Shown here piece after piece: positions 18,840 through 27,572 of a stretch of 64,000 bases of DNA. The translations under genes and the position numbers were made by a program. The number at the start of each line of letters is the position of its first letter. Positions within the stretch are counted from its first letter, which is position 1. The notes below the pieces were generated by a model. The model worked only from the letters and a program-made list of their open reading frames with translations. It was not told the origin of the DNA and made no database searches. The stretch spans positions 1 to 64,000 of the forward strand of contig BEHV01000002.1 in assembly GCA_002898315.1 (NCBI GenBank), given 5' to 3'. The stretch is from a bacterium HR19. GTDB lineage: Bacteria > Calescibacteriota > Calescibacteriia > Calescibacteriales > Calescibacteriaceae.

Positions 18840-20048
18840 TCAGGTTAGTTTTATTGCCCACGCTCCACTGCTCGGTTTCACAACTCTTACAGATGTTTCT
18901 ATACCTGTTTTTGTTCTGTATTCTTCTTTTATGTAGTCGGAGAATTCTTTTTCTTTTCCTTTTTCAACTATTGCTATTATGTTGCCACCGAATCCTCCGC
19001 CTGTCATTCTGGCTCCTATGATGTTTTTGAATGACCACGCTATTTCAATAAGAATATCAATTTCTCTGCAAGAGACCTCATAAAGATTTTTCAGTCCAAG
19101 CTGTGATTCCAAAAACAGCTTGAAGATTTTTTCCTTGTTCTTCTCTTTTATATACTTTTTTGCTTCTTTGACTCTCTGATTTTCTTCAATTACGAATTTT
19201 GCTCTTTTGAAGATTTTTTCTGGCATGATGTCTTTGATTTTTTCAAGCATTTTGATGTTTGCGGAAGATAAGCTTTCTACACCGAAATTTTTCCGAAGAA
19301 TTCTGAGCGCCTCTTCGCATTCTGCTTTTCTCTTTGAGTATTCAGATGAACCAAGTGAGTGTTTCACTCCGCTATCACATACCAAAAACGACCAGTTTTC
19401 CGGAAGGTCTATATACTCTACTTTCAGGTTTTTGCAGTTTACGAGCATGGATTTATTTTCTTTTCCGAAAACCGATGCCATCTGGTCCATTATACCGCAT
19501 GGGACACCTACAAACTCGTTTTCTGCTTTTCTGCCCAGAACCGCTACCTCTTTTGGTGGAATTTTCAGATTGAACATAGCCGATATAAGTTTTATAGTTG
19601 AGATTTCGCATGATGCAGAAGAGCTCAATCCCCCACCCATAGGAATACTGCTATTTACAATCATCTCTAATCCCTCTATTTTGAGCTTGTATCTTTTTTG
19701 CATAAGGTATATGGGTCCGAGGAAGTAATCTGCCCAGTTTTTCTGTGGAGTTATTTTATCAGAGTCCACTTCTTTTTCTTCGTTTTTGTTGATGCTGATT
19801 ATTTTTATCTTCCCGTTTTTTGTTTTTCTTCCGACTATTACGGTTCGCAGGTTTATAGCCATGGGCATCACAAGTCCGAGGTTGTAATCTGTGTGCTCTC
19901 CTATAAGGTTTACTCTCCCCGGAGCCGACGATATAAAAATTTCTCCTTCTTCCTTTATTTCTTTGAGAGCTTTTTCGGCTAATTTTTTTGTTTCTATGTC
20001 TGATATGTTTTCCAACGGTATTTCTTTTTTATCTGCTGGCTTTTTCAT
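18840..20048 (-). CDS. galK: Galactokinase
   Basis: GHMP-family kinase that phosphorylates galactose to galactose-1-phosphate with ATP. The 402-aa protein shows the galactokinase signature PGRVNLIGEHTDYN (about 44-57), the ATP-binding GHMP motif PMGGGLSSSASCE, GIMDQMASVFG, and the C-terminal MTGGGFGGNIIAIV. The GEHTDYN signature separates it from other GHMP kinases. It begins 30 nt after the cheB stop on the same strand, an unusual partnership; no other Leloir genes are nearby. It may serve surface-glycan precursor supply, which is inference. Confidence 0.94.
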   Translation of the reverse strand: MKKPADKKEIPLENISDIETKKLAEKALKEIKEEGEIFISSAPGRVNLIGEHTDYNLGLVMPMAINLRTVIVGRKTKNGKIKIISINKNEEKEVDSDKITPQKNWADYFLGPIYLMQKRYKLKIEGLEMIVNSSIPMGGGLSSSASCEISTIKLISAMFNLKIPPKEVAVLGRKAENEFVGVPCGIMDQMASVFGKENKSMLVNCKNLKVEYIDLPENWSFLVCDSGVKHSLGSSEYSKRKAECEEALRILRKNFGVESLSSANIKMLEKIKDIMPEKIFKRAKFVIEENQRVKEAKKYIKEKNKEKIFKLFLESQLGLKNLYEVSCREIDILIEIAWSFKNIIGARMTGGGFGGNIIAIVEKGKEKEFSDYIKEEYRTKTGIETSVRVVKPSSGAWAIKLT

Positions 20049-20078
20049 TTTGTTATTGTTATTTTGAGGAGTTTTATT

Positions 20079-21140
20079 TTATTGTGCGACAAGTTTTTCT
20101 ATTATATTTGGGATTCTGTGAGCGTCTTCTATGTAGTCAGCGCAGCCGGTTTCTATTGCGGAGTGTGGCATACCGAATACTATCGCGCTCTTTTCATCTT
20201 CTACAACCACCTTACCGCCAAACTCTTTCACTTTTCTAACTCCCTTGCTTCCGTCATTTCCCATTCCCGTCAGAATTACCGCTATTGTGTTTTCCCTGAA
20301 GACCTCCGCTGCTGTTTCTATTGCTATGTCTATTGATGGTTTGTATATGGCATCATATGGTTCGTCGGTTATTTTCACTATTCCTCCTTTCAATACTCTT
20401 ATATGTTTGCCGCCCGGTGCTACGAGAATTTTTCCTGCTTCAAGTTTGTCTCCGTCTCTTGCTTCTTTTGCTGGGAAACCGCTCTTTTCTTCTAATCTCT
20501 GCGCGTATGTTTCAGTAAATATAGGTGGCATATGGATAACAACTAAAAAAGCAGCTGGGATTGGTTGTAGCAGTGAGAAAATGTCCATCACAGTGTTTGG
20601 TCCTCCTGTTGAAGCACCTATTACAACGAGCTTTTTGAACGATTTTTCTGTTATGGTTTTGGGAGCTAATCTTTCTGCTCTTGCCTGATAGTCAATCTGA
20701 CGCGTGGTAATTTGTTCTGGTATTTTTATCTGCTTTATTTTGGCTCTTGCTGCGTTCTTTATCTTATCTATTATCTCTTTGCCTTTCCTTATTATTTCAA
20801 GGCTCCCCTTTTCTATGTCTTTTGATATAAAATCCACCGCTCCTTCTTCAAGGCATTTTAAGGTTACTATTGAACCTTCTTTTGTGTATGACGAGACCAT
20901 GACTATGGGGGTGGGTTTTATTTTCATTATCTCTCTTATGACTTCTATGCCGTTTTTCTTCGGCATCTCGTAGTCAAGAGTTATCACATCTGGCATTAGC
21001 TCTTTGAACTTTTGTATGGCTTCCTCTCCGTCTCTTGCTTCCCCTACTATCTCTATTTCTCTATCTTTTTTGAGAATCTCTCCTATTGCTTTCCTTATGA
21101 AAGTTGAATCATCTACTATGAGAACCCTTATTCCCATCAA
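20079..21140 (-). CDS. cheB: Chemotaxis protein-glutamate methylesterase CheB
   Basis: 353-aa two-domain response regulator. The receiver domain (about 4-120) has the acidic pair Asp10/Asp11, phospho-acceptor Asp56 in LDYEMP and a lysine in the KDIEKG region. The C-terminal methylesterase/deamidase domain (about 165-350) has catalytic Ser in GASTGG, His in VIHMPP and Asp in LTGMGNDG, in the right order. It removes methyl groups from chemoreceptors when phosphorylated by CheA. No cheA, cheR or receptor gene lies in the window; its only same-strand neighbour is galK. Confidence 0.95.
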   Translation of the reverse strand: MMGIRVLIVDDSTFIRKAIGEILKKDREIEIVGEARDGEEAIQKFKELMPDVITLDYEMPKKNGIEVIREIMKIKPTPIVMVSSYTKEGSIVTLKCLEEGAVDFISKDIEKGSLEIIRKGKEIIDKIKNAARAKIKQIKIPEQITTRQIDYQARAERLAPKTITEKSFKKLVVIGASTGGPNTVMDIFSLLQPIPAAFLVVIHMPPIFTETYAQRLEEKSGFPAKEARDGDKLEAGKILVAPGGKHIRVLKGGIVKITDEPYDAIYKPSIDIAIETAAEVFRENTIAVILTGMGNDGSKGVRKVKEFGGKVVVEDEKSAIVFGMPHSAIETGCADYIEDAHRIPNIIEKLVAQ

Positions 21141-21277
21141 TTTAAAAATTTCTTTGTTTTTTCAGTTATTGAAAAAAATCAGTCATTTTTCTTTTTTTGA
21201 TTTTATCTTTATTTATCGGTTTTGTATTTGTTGAGAAAATCTCAATTAGTTCTTTGCTGATAATAATTTAAATTACT

Positions 21278-23071
21278 ATGGCTATGAGAAAAGAGAAGGG
21301 TTTGAGGAAAGAGGGAGCAAAAATTGCCAAGGGCAGAAGCAGAACAAAAAGTCGCCATTCAGATAAAAAAGATACAGCAAAGAAGAACTCATCTCAAATC
21401 CAGAGCGTAGATAAAAAAGAGCTTATTCAAAGGAAACTCAAAGAGTGGGAGGAGAATGTCCTTAAAAAATCACTCGAGAGGATGCCTGAAAGACAAGAGA
21501 AATTCTACGCAACAAGCGGTATAGAGATACCTCGTTTTCTTCCTTACTACGAGCCAGAGGGCGGGCTTTTGAGCTTTCCGGGTGAATTCCCTTTCACCCG
21601 GGGGGTTCAACCGACGATGTACAGGGCAAGATATTGGACTATGCGACAGTACTCTGGTTTTGGAACTCCTGAGGAGACGAACGAGAGGTTCAAGTTTCTT
21701 CTGAAAGAGGGACAGACAGGGCTTTCTATGGCTTTTGACCTGCCAACTCAGATGGGATATGATTCCTCAGACGAGATTGCTTATCCAGAGGTAGGGAAGG
21801 TTGGGGTAGCAATAGATACGGTTGAAGATATGAGAGTTGTTTTCAGAGATATTCCTCTTTCAAAGGTTTCGGTATCTTTTACCATAAACGCTACCGCTCC
21901 GATAATACTTGGGATGTTTTATTTGGTTGGGCAAGAGCAGGGGGTTTCGCCATCGCAGCTTAGAGGAACTGTTCAGAACGACATACTGAAAGAGTTTGCA
22001 GCTCGGGGGACATATATTTATCCTCCCGACTTTTCAATGAAGCTTGTTATAGATGTTATTGAGTTTTGTGCGAAGGAGATGAAGGAGTTCAATCCGATTT
22101 CTGTTTCTGGTTATCATATTCGTGAGGCGGGGGCAACTGCTGTTCAGGAGTGTGCTTTCGCTATATGTTCGGGAATAGAGTACGTTTCAAGGGCTATTGA
22201 AAGAGGGCTTTCACCTGACGATTTCGGAAAGAGAATAACATTCTTCTTTTCTGTTCATAACAATTTCTTTGAAGAGATAGCGAAGTTCAGGGCTGCAAGA
22301 AGGGTTTGGTCTAAGATTATGAGAGATAGGTTCGGGGCGAAAAACCCCGAGGCGATGAAACTCAAATTCCACGCTCAAACTTCTGGTGTCACACTTGTCG
22401 CACAGGAGCCGATAAACAATATCGTAAGAGTTGCTTATCAGGCAATGGCTGCGGCTCTCGGGGGAGCCCAGAGTATCCATACAAACTCCTACGATGAGGC
22501 GCTTGCTCTTCCAACAGATGAGTCGGTCAAAATCGCTCTCAGAACTCAGCAGATACTCGCTTATGAAACATTCATTGCAGATACCGTAGACCCTCTCGGT
22601 GGCTCATACTATGTTGAATATCTTACCGATGAGATTGAAAAAAGAGTTTGGGATTATATCAAGAAAGTAGATGAACTCGGAGGTATGAAAAAAGCAGTTG
22701 AGGTCGGATTTATTCAGAGAGAAATAGCAAGAAGCTCATGGGAATATCAGAAACTTGTTGAGGAGAAGAAAATTCTTATTGTTGGTGTGAATTCTTTTCG
22801 TGAATCAAACGGAGCTCAGAAAGTGAAGATATTTCGTCTGAACGAAGAGGCAGTGAGAAGGAAGATTGAGCAACTTATGAGGTTCAAGAAAGAAAGAGAT
22901 GAGCAGGCGGTTGTTTCTTCTTTGAGACGCCTTGAAGATTACGCAAGAGATGGAAAGACAAACCTTATGTATCCTATTATTGAGTGCCTTAGAGCGAACT
23001 GCACACTTGGAGAAATATCCCGCGTCTTTGAAAAAATATACGGAAGGTTTAAGGGTTTTACTTTCTTCTGA
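21278..23071 (+). CDS. Methylmalonyl-CoA mutase, large-subunit catalytic domain
   Basis: Adenosylcobalamin-dependent mutase that converts methylmalonyl-CoA and succinyl-CoA. The 597-aa product contains the substrate-binding TIM barrel: RARYWTMRQYSGFGTPEETN, SMAFDLPTQMGYDSSD, SGYHIREAGATAVQE, QTSGVTLVAQEP and NSYDEALALPT. It stops before the C-terminal B12-binding domain, which must be on a separate small protein, as in archaea and many bacteria. Unusually, about 45 Lys/Arg/Ser-rich residues precede the family N-terminus. This fits a propionyl-CoA to succinyl-CoA route; sucCD and the cobalamin kinase cobU are elsewhere in the window. holA follows after 31 nt. Confidence 0.94.
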   Translation: MAMRKEKGLRKEGAKIAKGRSRTKSRHSDKKDTAKKNSSQIQSVDKKELIQRKLKEWEENVLKKSLERMPERQEKFYATSGIEIPRFLPYYEPEGGLLSFPGEFPFTRGVQPTMYRARYWTMRQYSGFGTPEETNERFKFLLKEGQTGLSMAFDLPTQMGYDSSDEIAYPEVGKVGVAIDTVEDMRVVFRDIPLSKVSVSFTINATAPIILGMFYLVGQEQGVSPSQLRGTVQNDILKEFAARGTYIYPPDFSMKLVIDVIEFCAKEMKEFNPISVSGYHIREAGATAVQECAFAICSGIEYVSRAIERGLSPDDFGKRITFFFSVHNNFFEEIAKFRAARRVWSKIMRDRFGAKNPEAMKLKFHAQTSGVTLVAQEPINNIVRVAYQAMAAALGGAQSIHTNSYDEALALPTDESVKIALRTQQILAYETFIADTVDPLGGSYYVEYLTDEIEKRVWDYIKKVDELGGMKKAVEVGFIQREIARSSWEYQKLVEEKKILIVGVNSFRESNGAQKVKIFRLNEEAVRRKIEQLMRFKKERDEQAVVSSLRRLEDYARDGKTNLMYPIIECLRANCTLGEISRVFEKIYGRFKGFTFF

Positions 23072-23102
23072 TAGCTTGTCAACAAGACCATAATTTATTT
23101 TT

Positions 23103-24071
23103 ATGCTCAGGAAGTATCAACAGCTGAAGGTTGAGCTGAGCAAAAAGGAGCTCAAACCTGTTTATTTTTTTGCGAACTGCCCGAAAATTATTTTCCGCGA
23201 CCTCCTTTCATCTATAAAAGAGAACATGGGAAAAAAAACGGAGGTTTTTTCTTTATCCTCCCCAAAAGAGAAGATTTCAGATTTTTTCTACTCGCAGGGT
23301 TTTTTCTACTCAAAAAAGATTGTTATTTTAGACCTTGAAAATTTTTCTCCATCTTCTCATCAGCTTGAAGAGATATACAGTATATTGAAAAAATACAGTA
23401 GATCGGAGAGAAGTTCAGAGAGGGTTCTTGTTGTAAGAGCTGAGAGAAAGCAGGTTCCAAAAAACATATCTCAACTTGCAGAGGAGTTGCAGGTTCTTTT
23501 CTGGGTTATATGGACTTATGAAGACATTATGTTCATTTTAAAATCGCTTTTTCCTGATGTGAAGCTGACAGATGATGCGGAAGCGTTTTTGAAAAACCTC
23601 TTTCACTTTAATGTTGACCCCGTTTCGGTTCTCCAAAAGGCAGTTATACACTCATATCCGAAAAAATACCTGAACAGAGAAGATATTGCAAGTGTTCTTT
23701 CAGATGAGCTATCTATGAACATAAGAAAGTTTGCGCTTCAGGTTCTTGAAGGGAATTACAAGAATTTCCCATTGATTGAGAGGTCAGAGGATATTAATGT
23801 GATTTTATCTACGCTTTCACATTACTTTTTTTCATTTGTGAGGTTGAAGGTTGAGGGTTCTGCAAGAGGTTCGTTGAAGAAGATCCAGATAGAAAATGAG
23901 TTCAAAACCAAAGATATAGATAAGATAATAGCTTCTATGAAGAGGGCGAATTTATCTGATGTTATTCACGGTTTTCTTGATGTTCTTTTCAAGTCCCGTG
24001 TGGGAAATTATTCTCCTTCTTTTTACCTTTTCAGATTTCTCAAAGATTTTTCCGATACAGTAAAAACCTGA
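23103..24071 (+). CDS. holA: DNA polymerase III delta subunit
   Basis: Clamp-loader subunit that opens the beta sliding clamp. The 322-aa sequence aligns in outline with HolA: a divergent AAA-like N-terminal region (KPVYFFANCPKIIFRDLLSSI, then KKIVILDLENFSP), the middle WVIWTYEDIMFILKSL segment and a helical collar domain with the KAVIHS and SFVRLK region. HolA proteins are poorly conserved, so this rests on overall pattern and length (E. coli 343 aa). CATAAT at 23089-23094 ends 8 nt before the ATG, suggesting a leaderless mRNA. Confidence 0.7.
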   Translation: MLRKYQQLKVELSKKELKPVYFFANCPKIIFRDLLSSIKENMGKKTEVFSLSSPKEKISDFFYSQGFFYSKKIVILDLENFSPSSHQLEEIYSILKKYSRSERSSERVLVVRAERKQVPKNISQLAEELQVLFWVIWTYEDIMFILKSLFPDVKLTDDAEAFLKNLFHFNVDPVSVLQKAVIHSYPKKYLNREDIASVLSDELSMNIRKFALQVLEGNYKNFPLIERSEDINVILSTLSHYFFSFVRLKVEGSARGSLKKIQIENEFKTKDIDKIIASMKRANLSDVIHGFLDVLFKSRVGNYSPSFYLFRFLKDFSDTVKT

Positions 24072-24117
24072 TTTTTCAATTGATTTCTGTGGGGGGAGCG
24101 AAGCGGGGTTAATATTT

Positions 24118-24303
24118 TTAATCAATACACGTTGGAAGTTCTGATAGTGGGGGTTTGGACTTATTTTCTATGACATACTTTGCCTGTTTTTCCTGCCTTT
24201 CCCATCCGCATAAAGTATGCGCCTGTTTCAGATAACCAAATGGATAGATTGTCGGATTTTTATAGGAACCTATTAACCTTTCTAACGGAAATCTGTAATA
24301 CTT
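24118..24303 (-). pseudogene. Frame-shifted C-terminal extension of the glycosidase-like lipoprotein
   Basis: Just beyond and overlapping the 3' end of the upstream lipoprotein gene, the neighbouring frame stays open for about 60 codons to a TAA at 24118-24120. It reads YYRFPLERLIGSYKNPTIYP, then FGYLKQAHTLCGWERQEKQA, and ends SELPTCID. The composition is protein-like and it joins smoothly after LHSFKLYKK if one A is added in the A-run at about 24300-24305. It is most likely the true C-terminus, lost to a 1-nt deletion or a sequencing error. Programmed slippage on the A-run is possible but less likely. Confidence 0.65.
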
Positions 24304-26195
24304 TTCTTGTAAAGTTTGAATGAGTGCAGAAGACGAAGGCGAACAATTTTTATACCGTCTGAAATTTCAAGACACCACGGTTTGATAAATTCGTCAGAAC
24401 TATCGCAGAGTTTTTCTGTTTCTTCTTCAAGAGGAATTATCTTTTGAACCATCTCATAAATTTTTTTCAAAACTTTCTCTTCAAATGAATTAACTTCATC
24501 TTGCCTCATAGATAAAATTTCTTCAAACTGAACCCTTTTTGGGTGGGTTTCAATTCCAGCCATGTATCCTATGTCATCATAAAAATCCTCATATGATATA
24601 TATGGTACAAGTCTGTTTTCAAAGAGATATTCAGTTTGCAGGTTGATGAATTCAAGAAGAATTTTCTTCATCTTTTCCCCGCATTTTCCGTAGATATCTG
24701 CATAATATTCTATAAAGTGTTCAAAGTTTTCCTCTGATTCCCATAGCATTTTTGCTGTAAGATAATCTGTCATCCAGTATCCCCATTCGTGTCCCGACGA
24801 GAATATAACATGTCCTTCAATCATGGGTAATCCCTTTTCAGATATTTCTTTTACAAGTCCGTTTATGTCAATCCATCTTGAATAAATGTATTCGGGTAAG
24901 AATGCTGGGACATCAATATCGGCAGTAGCCCAGTAAGCTGACTCGGGTTTATATCTTGCCACCCTTGATTCTCTGAGCAGTTCCATCATGTATTCTCTCT
25001 GGAAGTGAAAGTCCGGATGATTATAGCCACCCCAATCTCTGTAAAGGTCAAAGAAGAACACAGTATGAACATTATTGATGATTCTTGGGTCTGCAAATTT
25101 AGGCAGGTGATAGTAAAATACCGTCTCGTTGTTGTATTTAACCCAAAGTTTCGGATAGTTTCCGACATGATTTACGACAGATACTGTGGTTTTAGGATGA
25201 TTTTTGTTCATATAATCGGCGATGAAGTTAAGCATCTCAACGACTTTCTCTGGTTCTCCAGCTAAAAATTCTCCGAATCCAATTTCTATATTATCCCACG
25301 GAACCTGCATTAGAAATTCAATTTTTGAGGTGATTTGTTCTTTCCAGTTGCTTTCTGATTCAACAAGCACATAAGAGTTCTGCAAAGATGATATACCGAG
25401 TAGTTGAATTTCTGCTCCAACACTTACTCCTCTTGCGTGTGCGTATTCAATTATTTTTTTGGCATGATCAAACCAAGTTGGAAAATCAAGAGTTTTAAGT
25501 ATAGACCATTGAATATAGTTTTGTCCTGTCTTTACGATGTAATCAATGAACTTTTTTGCTTCTTCAAGGTTTTCATCGCCAGCTATGTTAAATGAATTGA
25601 AGTATTCAATAGGATGTAGCAGATGAAGATGAATCCCGCGCGTCTTAAAGTGCGTTGAAATCTGCAGATTTATATCCCGGGGAAGATAAACATTTTTATA
25701 TTCTGGTATAAACTCCTTCATTGGATGAAAAAATCTGATTCCAAGAAGTTCAAGAAATTTATAAACCGCATAAGATAGATTTTTTTCATCAGGAGCATAG
25801 ATAATAAATAGCTTTTGTTTTCCAGATAAATTGACTTTTTTTATCAGGAATCCATCTTTTATATCGGTTCCTGTCAAATTTTTTGCATCTTGTGATGATG
25901 TAAACCATATAATTGTTTTGCCTTCCTGAACCGAGAAATCGGGTTTCTCTCTTATGATTTTGATTTCTTTTACGCCCCATATTCTTTCAAGATATGATTT
26001 GAGGTGTTCGTATGAGATTTCAAGGTTTCCATTAGATTTTTCGTCCGCATATATTATAACTTCTTCGGGTGAGAGTTTTTCCATGCTTGATGCGATTTCT
26101 GATGATTTACATTCGGGGGATGATTTTCCTTTTTCTAGGCTTTGAGAGCATGCTGTAAAGAATAAGAGCAAAATTTTGATAATTTTCCTCATCAT
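24282..26195 (-). CDS. Glycoside-hydrolase-like lipoprotein (GH67N/GH20b-like N-domain)
   Basis: 637 aa in the given frame. A short signal peptide ends in the lipobox FTAC (Cys16), so it is a lipoprotein. Residues about 45-175 resemble the N-terminal alpha-beta domain of GH67 and GH20 enzymes, with the typical YAVYKFLELLGIRFFHP. Residues about 180-520 look like a TIM barrel (TRGIHLHLLHP, GVSVGAEIQLLG, DNIEIGFGEFLAG, WATADIDVPAFLPEYIYSRW), as in DUF4838-type proteins. The paired acidic residues in EIGFGEF could be catalytic. No substrate can be assigned. The C-terminus appears frameshifted (see 24118-24303). It stands alone, divergent from the class-III aminotransferase. Confidence 0.6.
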   Translation of the reverse strand: MMRKIIKILLLFFTACSQSLEKGKSSPECKSSEIASSMEKLSPEEVIIYADEKSNGNLEISYEHLKSYLERIWGVKEIKIIREKPDFSVQEGKTIIWFTSSQDAKNLTGTDIKDGFLIKKVNLSGKQKLFIIYAPDEKNLSYAVYKFLELLGIRFFHPMKEFIPEYKNVYLPRDINLQISTHFKTRGIHLHLLHPIEYFNSFNIAGDENLEEAKKFIDYIVKTGQNYIQWSILKTLDFPTWFDHAKKIIEYAHARGVSVGAEIQLLGISSLQNSYVLVESESNWKEQITSKIEFLMQVPWDNIEIGFGEFLAGEPEKVVEMLNFIADYMNKNHPKTTVSVVNHVGNYPKLWVKYNNETVFYYHLPKFADPRIINNVHTVFFFDLYRDWGGYNHPDFHFQREYMMELLRESRVARYKPESAYWATADIDVPAFLPEYIYSRWIDINGLVKEISEKGLPMIEGHVIFSSGHEWGYWMTDYLTAKMLWESEENFEHFIEYYADIYGKCGEKMKKILLEFINLQTEYLFENRLVPYISYEDFYDDIGYMAGIETHPKRVQFEEILSMRQDEVNSFEEKVLKKIYEMVQKIIPLEEETEKLCDSSDEFIKPWCLEISDGIKIVRLRLLHSFKLYKKSITDFR

Positions 26196-26284
26196 ATTCA
26201 GATATTAAGGTTAATATTCAATGTGGTTTTATTCGTTTTATCGTCTGAAAATTTTTGATGAAAAAATTATATTTTTAAAGTGAG

Positions 26285-27571
26285 ATGAGTTTTATCGGAA
26301 GGATACCGAAAGACAAAGTAATAGAGTATTTCAGTCAATATGTATCTTATGGGAAAGCAAAATTTTTCACAAAGTTTGGTATGGACTTCGTTTTCGGAAA
26401 AAGAGAAGGTATATATGTGTGGGATATTGATGGTAAAAGAGAACTTATAAACTGCCACTGCAACGGCGGGGTCTTCAATCTCGGGCATAGAAATCCACAA
26501 ATAATTCAAACTCTAAATCAAGCTCTTTACGAATTAGATATAGGAAATCATCACCTTATAAGTGAGCATAAAGCACTTCTTGCGAAAAAATTAGCAGAAC
26601 TCACACCCGGAAATATAAAATACACCGTCTTTTGTGTCGGAGGAGGTGAAGCTGTTGACCTTGCCATAAAAATAGCAAGAGCTTTCACAAAAAGACCAAA
26701 AATCATCTCTGCTGTCGGGGGATACCACGGACACACCGGATTTGCGCTTGCTACCGGAGATGAAAAATACAAAAAACCTTTTGAGCCCCTTGCTCCGGAA
26801 TTTTATCAGGTCCCATTCAACGACCTTTCGGCTCTTGAAAAGGCAGTTGATGATAAGACCGCCGCAGTTATATTTGAGACCGTTCCCGCAACTCTTGGAA
26901 TTTATGTCCCTGATAAAAATTTCTTCAAAGGGGTTAGAGAAATCTGCGATAGAAAAGGAGCGCTTATGATAATAGATGAAGTTCAAACGGGACTTGGCAG
27001 AACCGGGAAGCTCTGGGGTATTGAGCACTTCGGAGTTGTTCCAGACATAATGATAATAGGGAAGGGGTTAAGTGGGGGAATCTACCCTATAACTGCTACC
27101 TGTTTCAGAGAAGAACTTGAAAGTGTCTTTCATGATGACCCTTTTATTCATATCTCAACTTTCGGAGGAGCAGAACTCGGATGCGTTGTTGCCGAAAAGG
27201 TTCTTGAAATTTCGTCTTCTTCTGATTTTCTAAATCATGTGAATGGACTTGCAGATTTTTTCGCAAAAGAGCTCCAAAGATTGAAAGAAAAATTTTCAAG
27301 TATAGTGGAATCTATAAGACAACTTGGTCTTATGATGGGGATAAAGATGCATAATGAATTTTTGGGTATGATGGCTCCTCTTGCGTGTTATCAAGAGGGA
27401 CTGCTCTGCGTTTATGCGAATAACGATAGGTCTGTTTTGCAGTTTTTGCCCCCTCTTATAACTACGAGCGAGCAAGCCAAAGAAATAATCAGACGACTTG
27501 AAAGATCCTTACTCCTTCTCTCCTCCGAAGAATTTCAGAAAAAGATTTTTCAAAAGGTTATGGAGAGCTGA
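26285..27571 (+). CDS. Class-III PLP-dependent aminotransferase
   Basis: 428-aa enzyme of the omega-aminotransferase/acetylornithine/glutamate-semialdehyde aminotransferase group. Visible motifs are NCHCNGGVFNLGHRNP, CVGGGEAVDLAIKIAR, GGYHGHTGFALATG, IIDEVQTGLGRTG and the PLP lysine Lys260 in IIGKGLSGGIYPI. The amino donor and acceptor are not readable. The next gene starts 1 nt after its stop with its Shine-Dalgarno inside this gene, so the two are translationally linked. The ATG follows an AT-rich region with TTATAT about 12 nt upstream. Confidence 0.9.
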   Translation: MSFIGRIPKDKVIEYFSQYVSYGKAKFFTKFGMDFVFGKREGIYVWDIDGKRELINCHCNGGVFNLGHRNPQIIQTLNQALYELDIGNHHLISEHKALLAKKLAELTPGNIKYTVFCVGGGEAVDLAIKIARAFTKRPKIISAVGGYHGHTGFALATGDEKYKKPFEPLAPEFYQVPFNDLSALEKAVDDKTAAVIFETVPATLGIYVPDKNFFKGVREICDRKGALMIIDEVQTGLGRTGKLWGIEHFGVVPDIMIIGKGLSGGIYPITATCFREELESVFHDDPFIHISTFGGAELGCVVAEKVLEISSSSDFLNHVNGLADFFAKELQRLKEKFSSIVESIRQLGLMMGIKMHNEFLGMMAPLACYQEGLLCVYANNDRSVLQFLPPLITTSEQAKEIIRRLERSLLLLSSEEFQKKIFQKVMES

Positions 27572-27572
27572 T

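Noticed and set aside
18823-18843. Terminator between convergent alr and galK
   Set aside because: An imperfect AT-only inverted repeat is present, but with no G+C stem and no clear T-tract geometry I cannot support the call.
19207-19728. Long plus-strand open frames antisense to galK and to cheB (20245-20688)
   Set aside because: They mirror the conserved minus-strand genes and show no family motifs of their own.
21141-21277. B12 riboswitch upstream of the mutase or cobU
   Set aside because: Leaders are too short and lack the B12-box and conserved stems.
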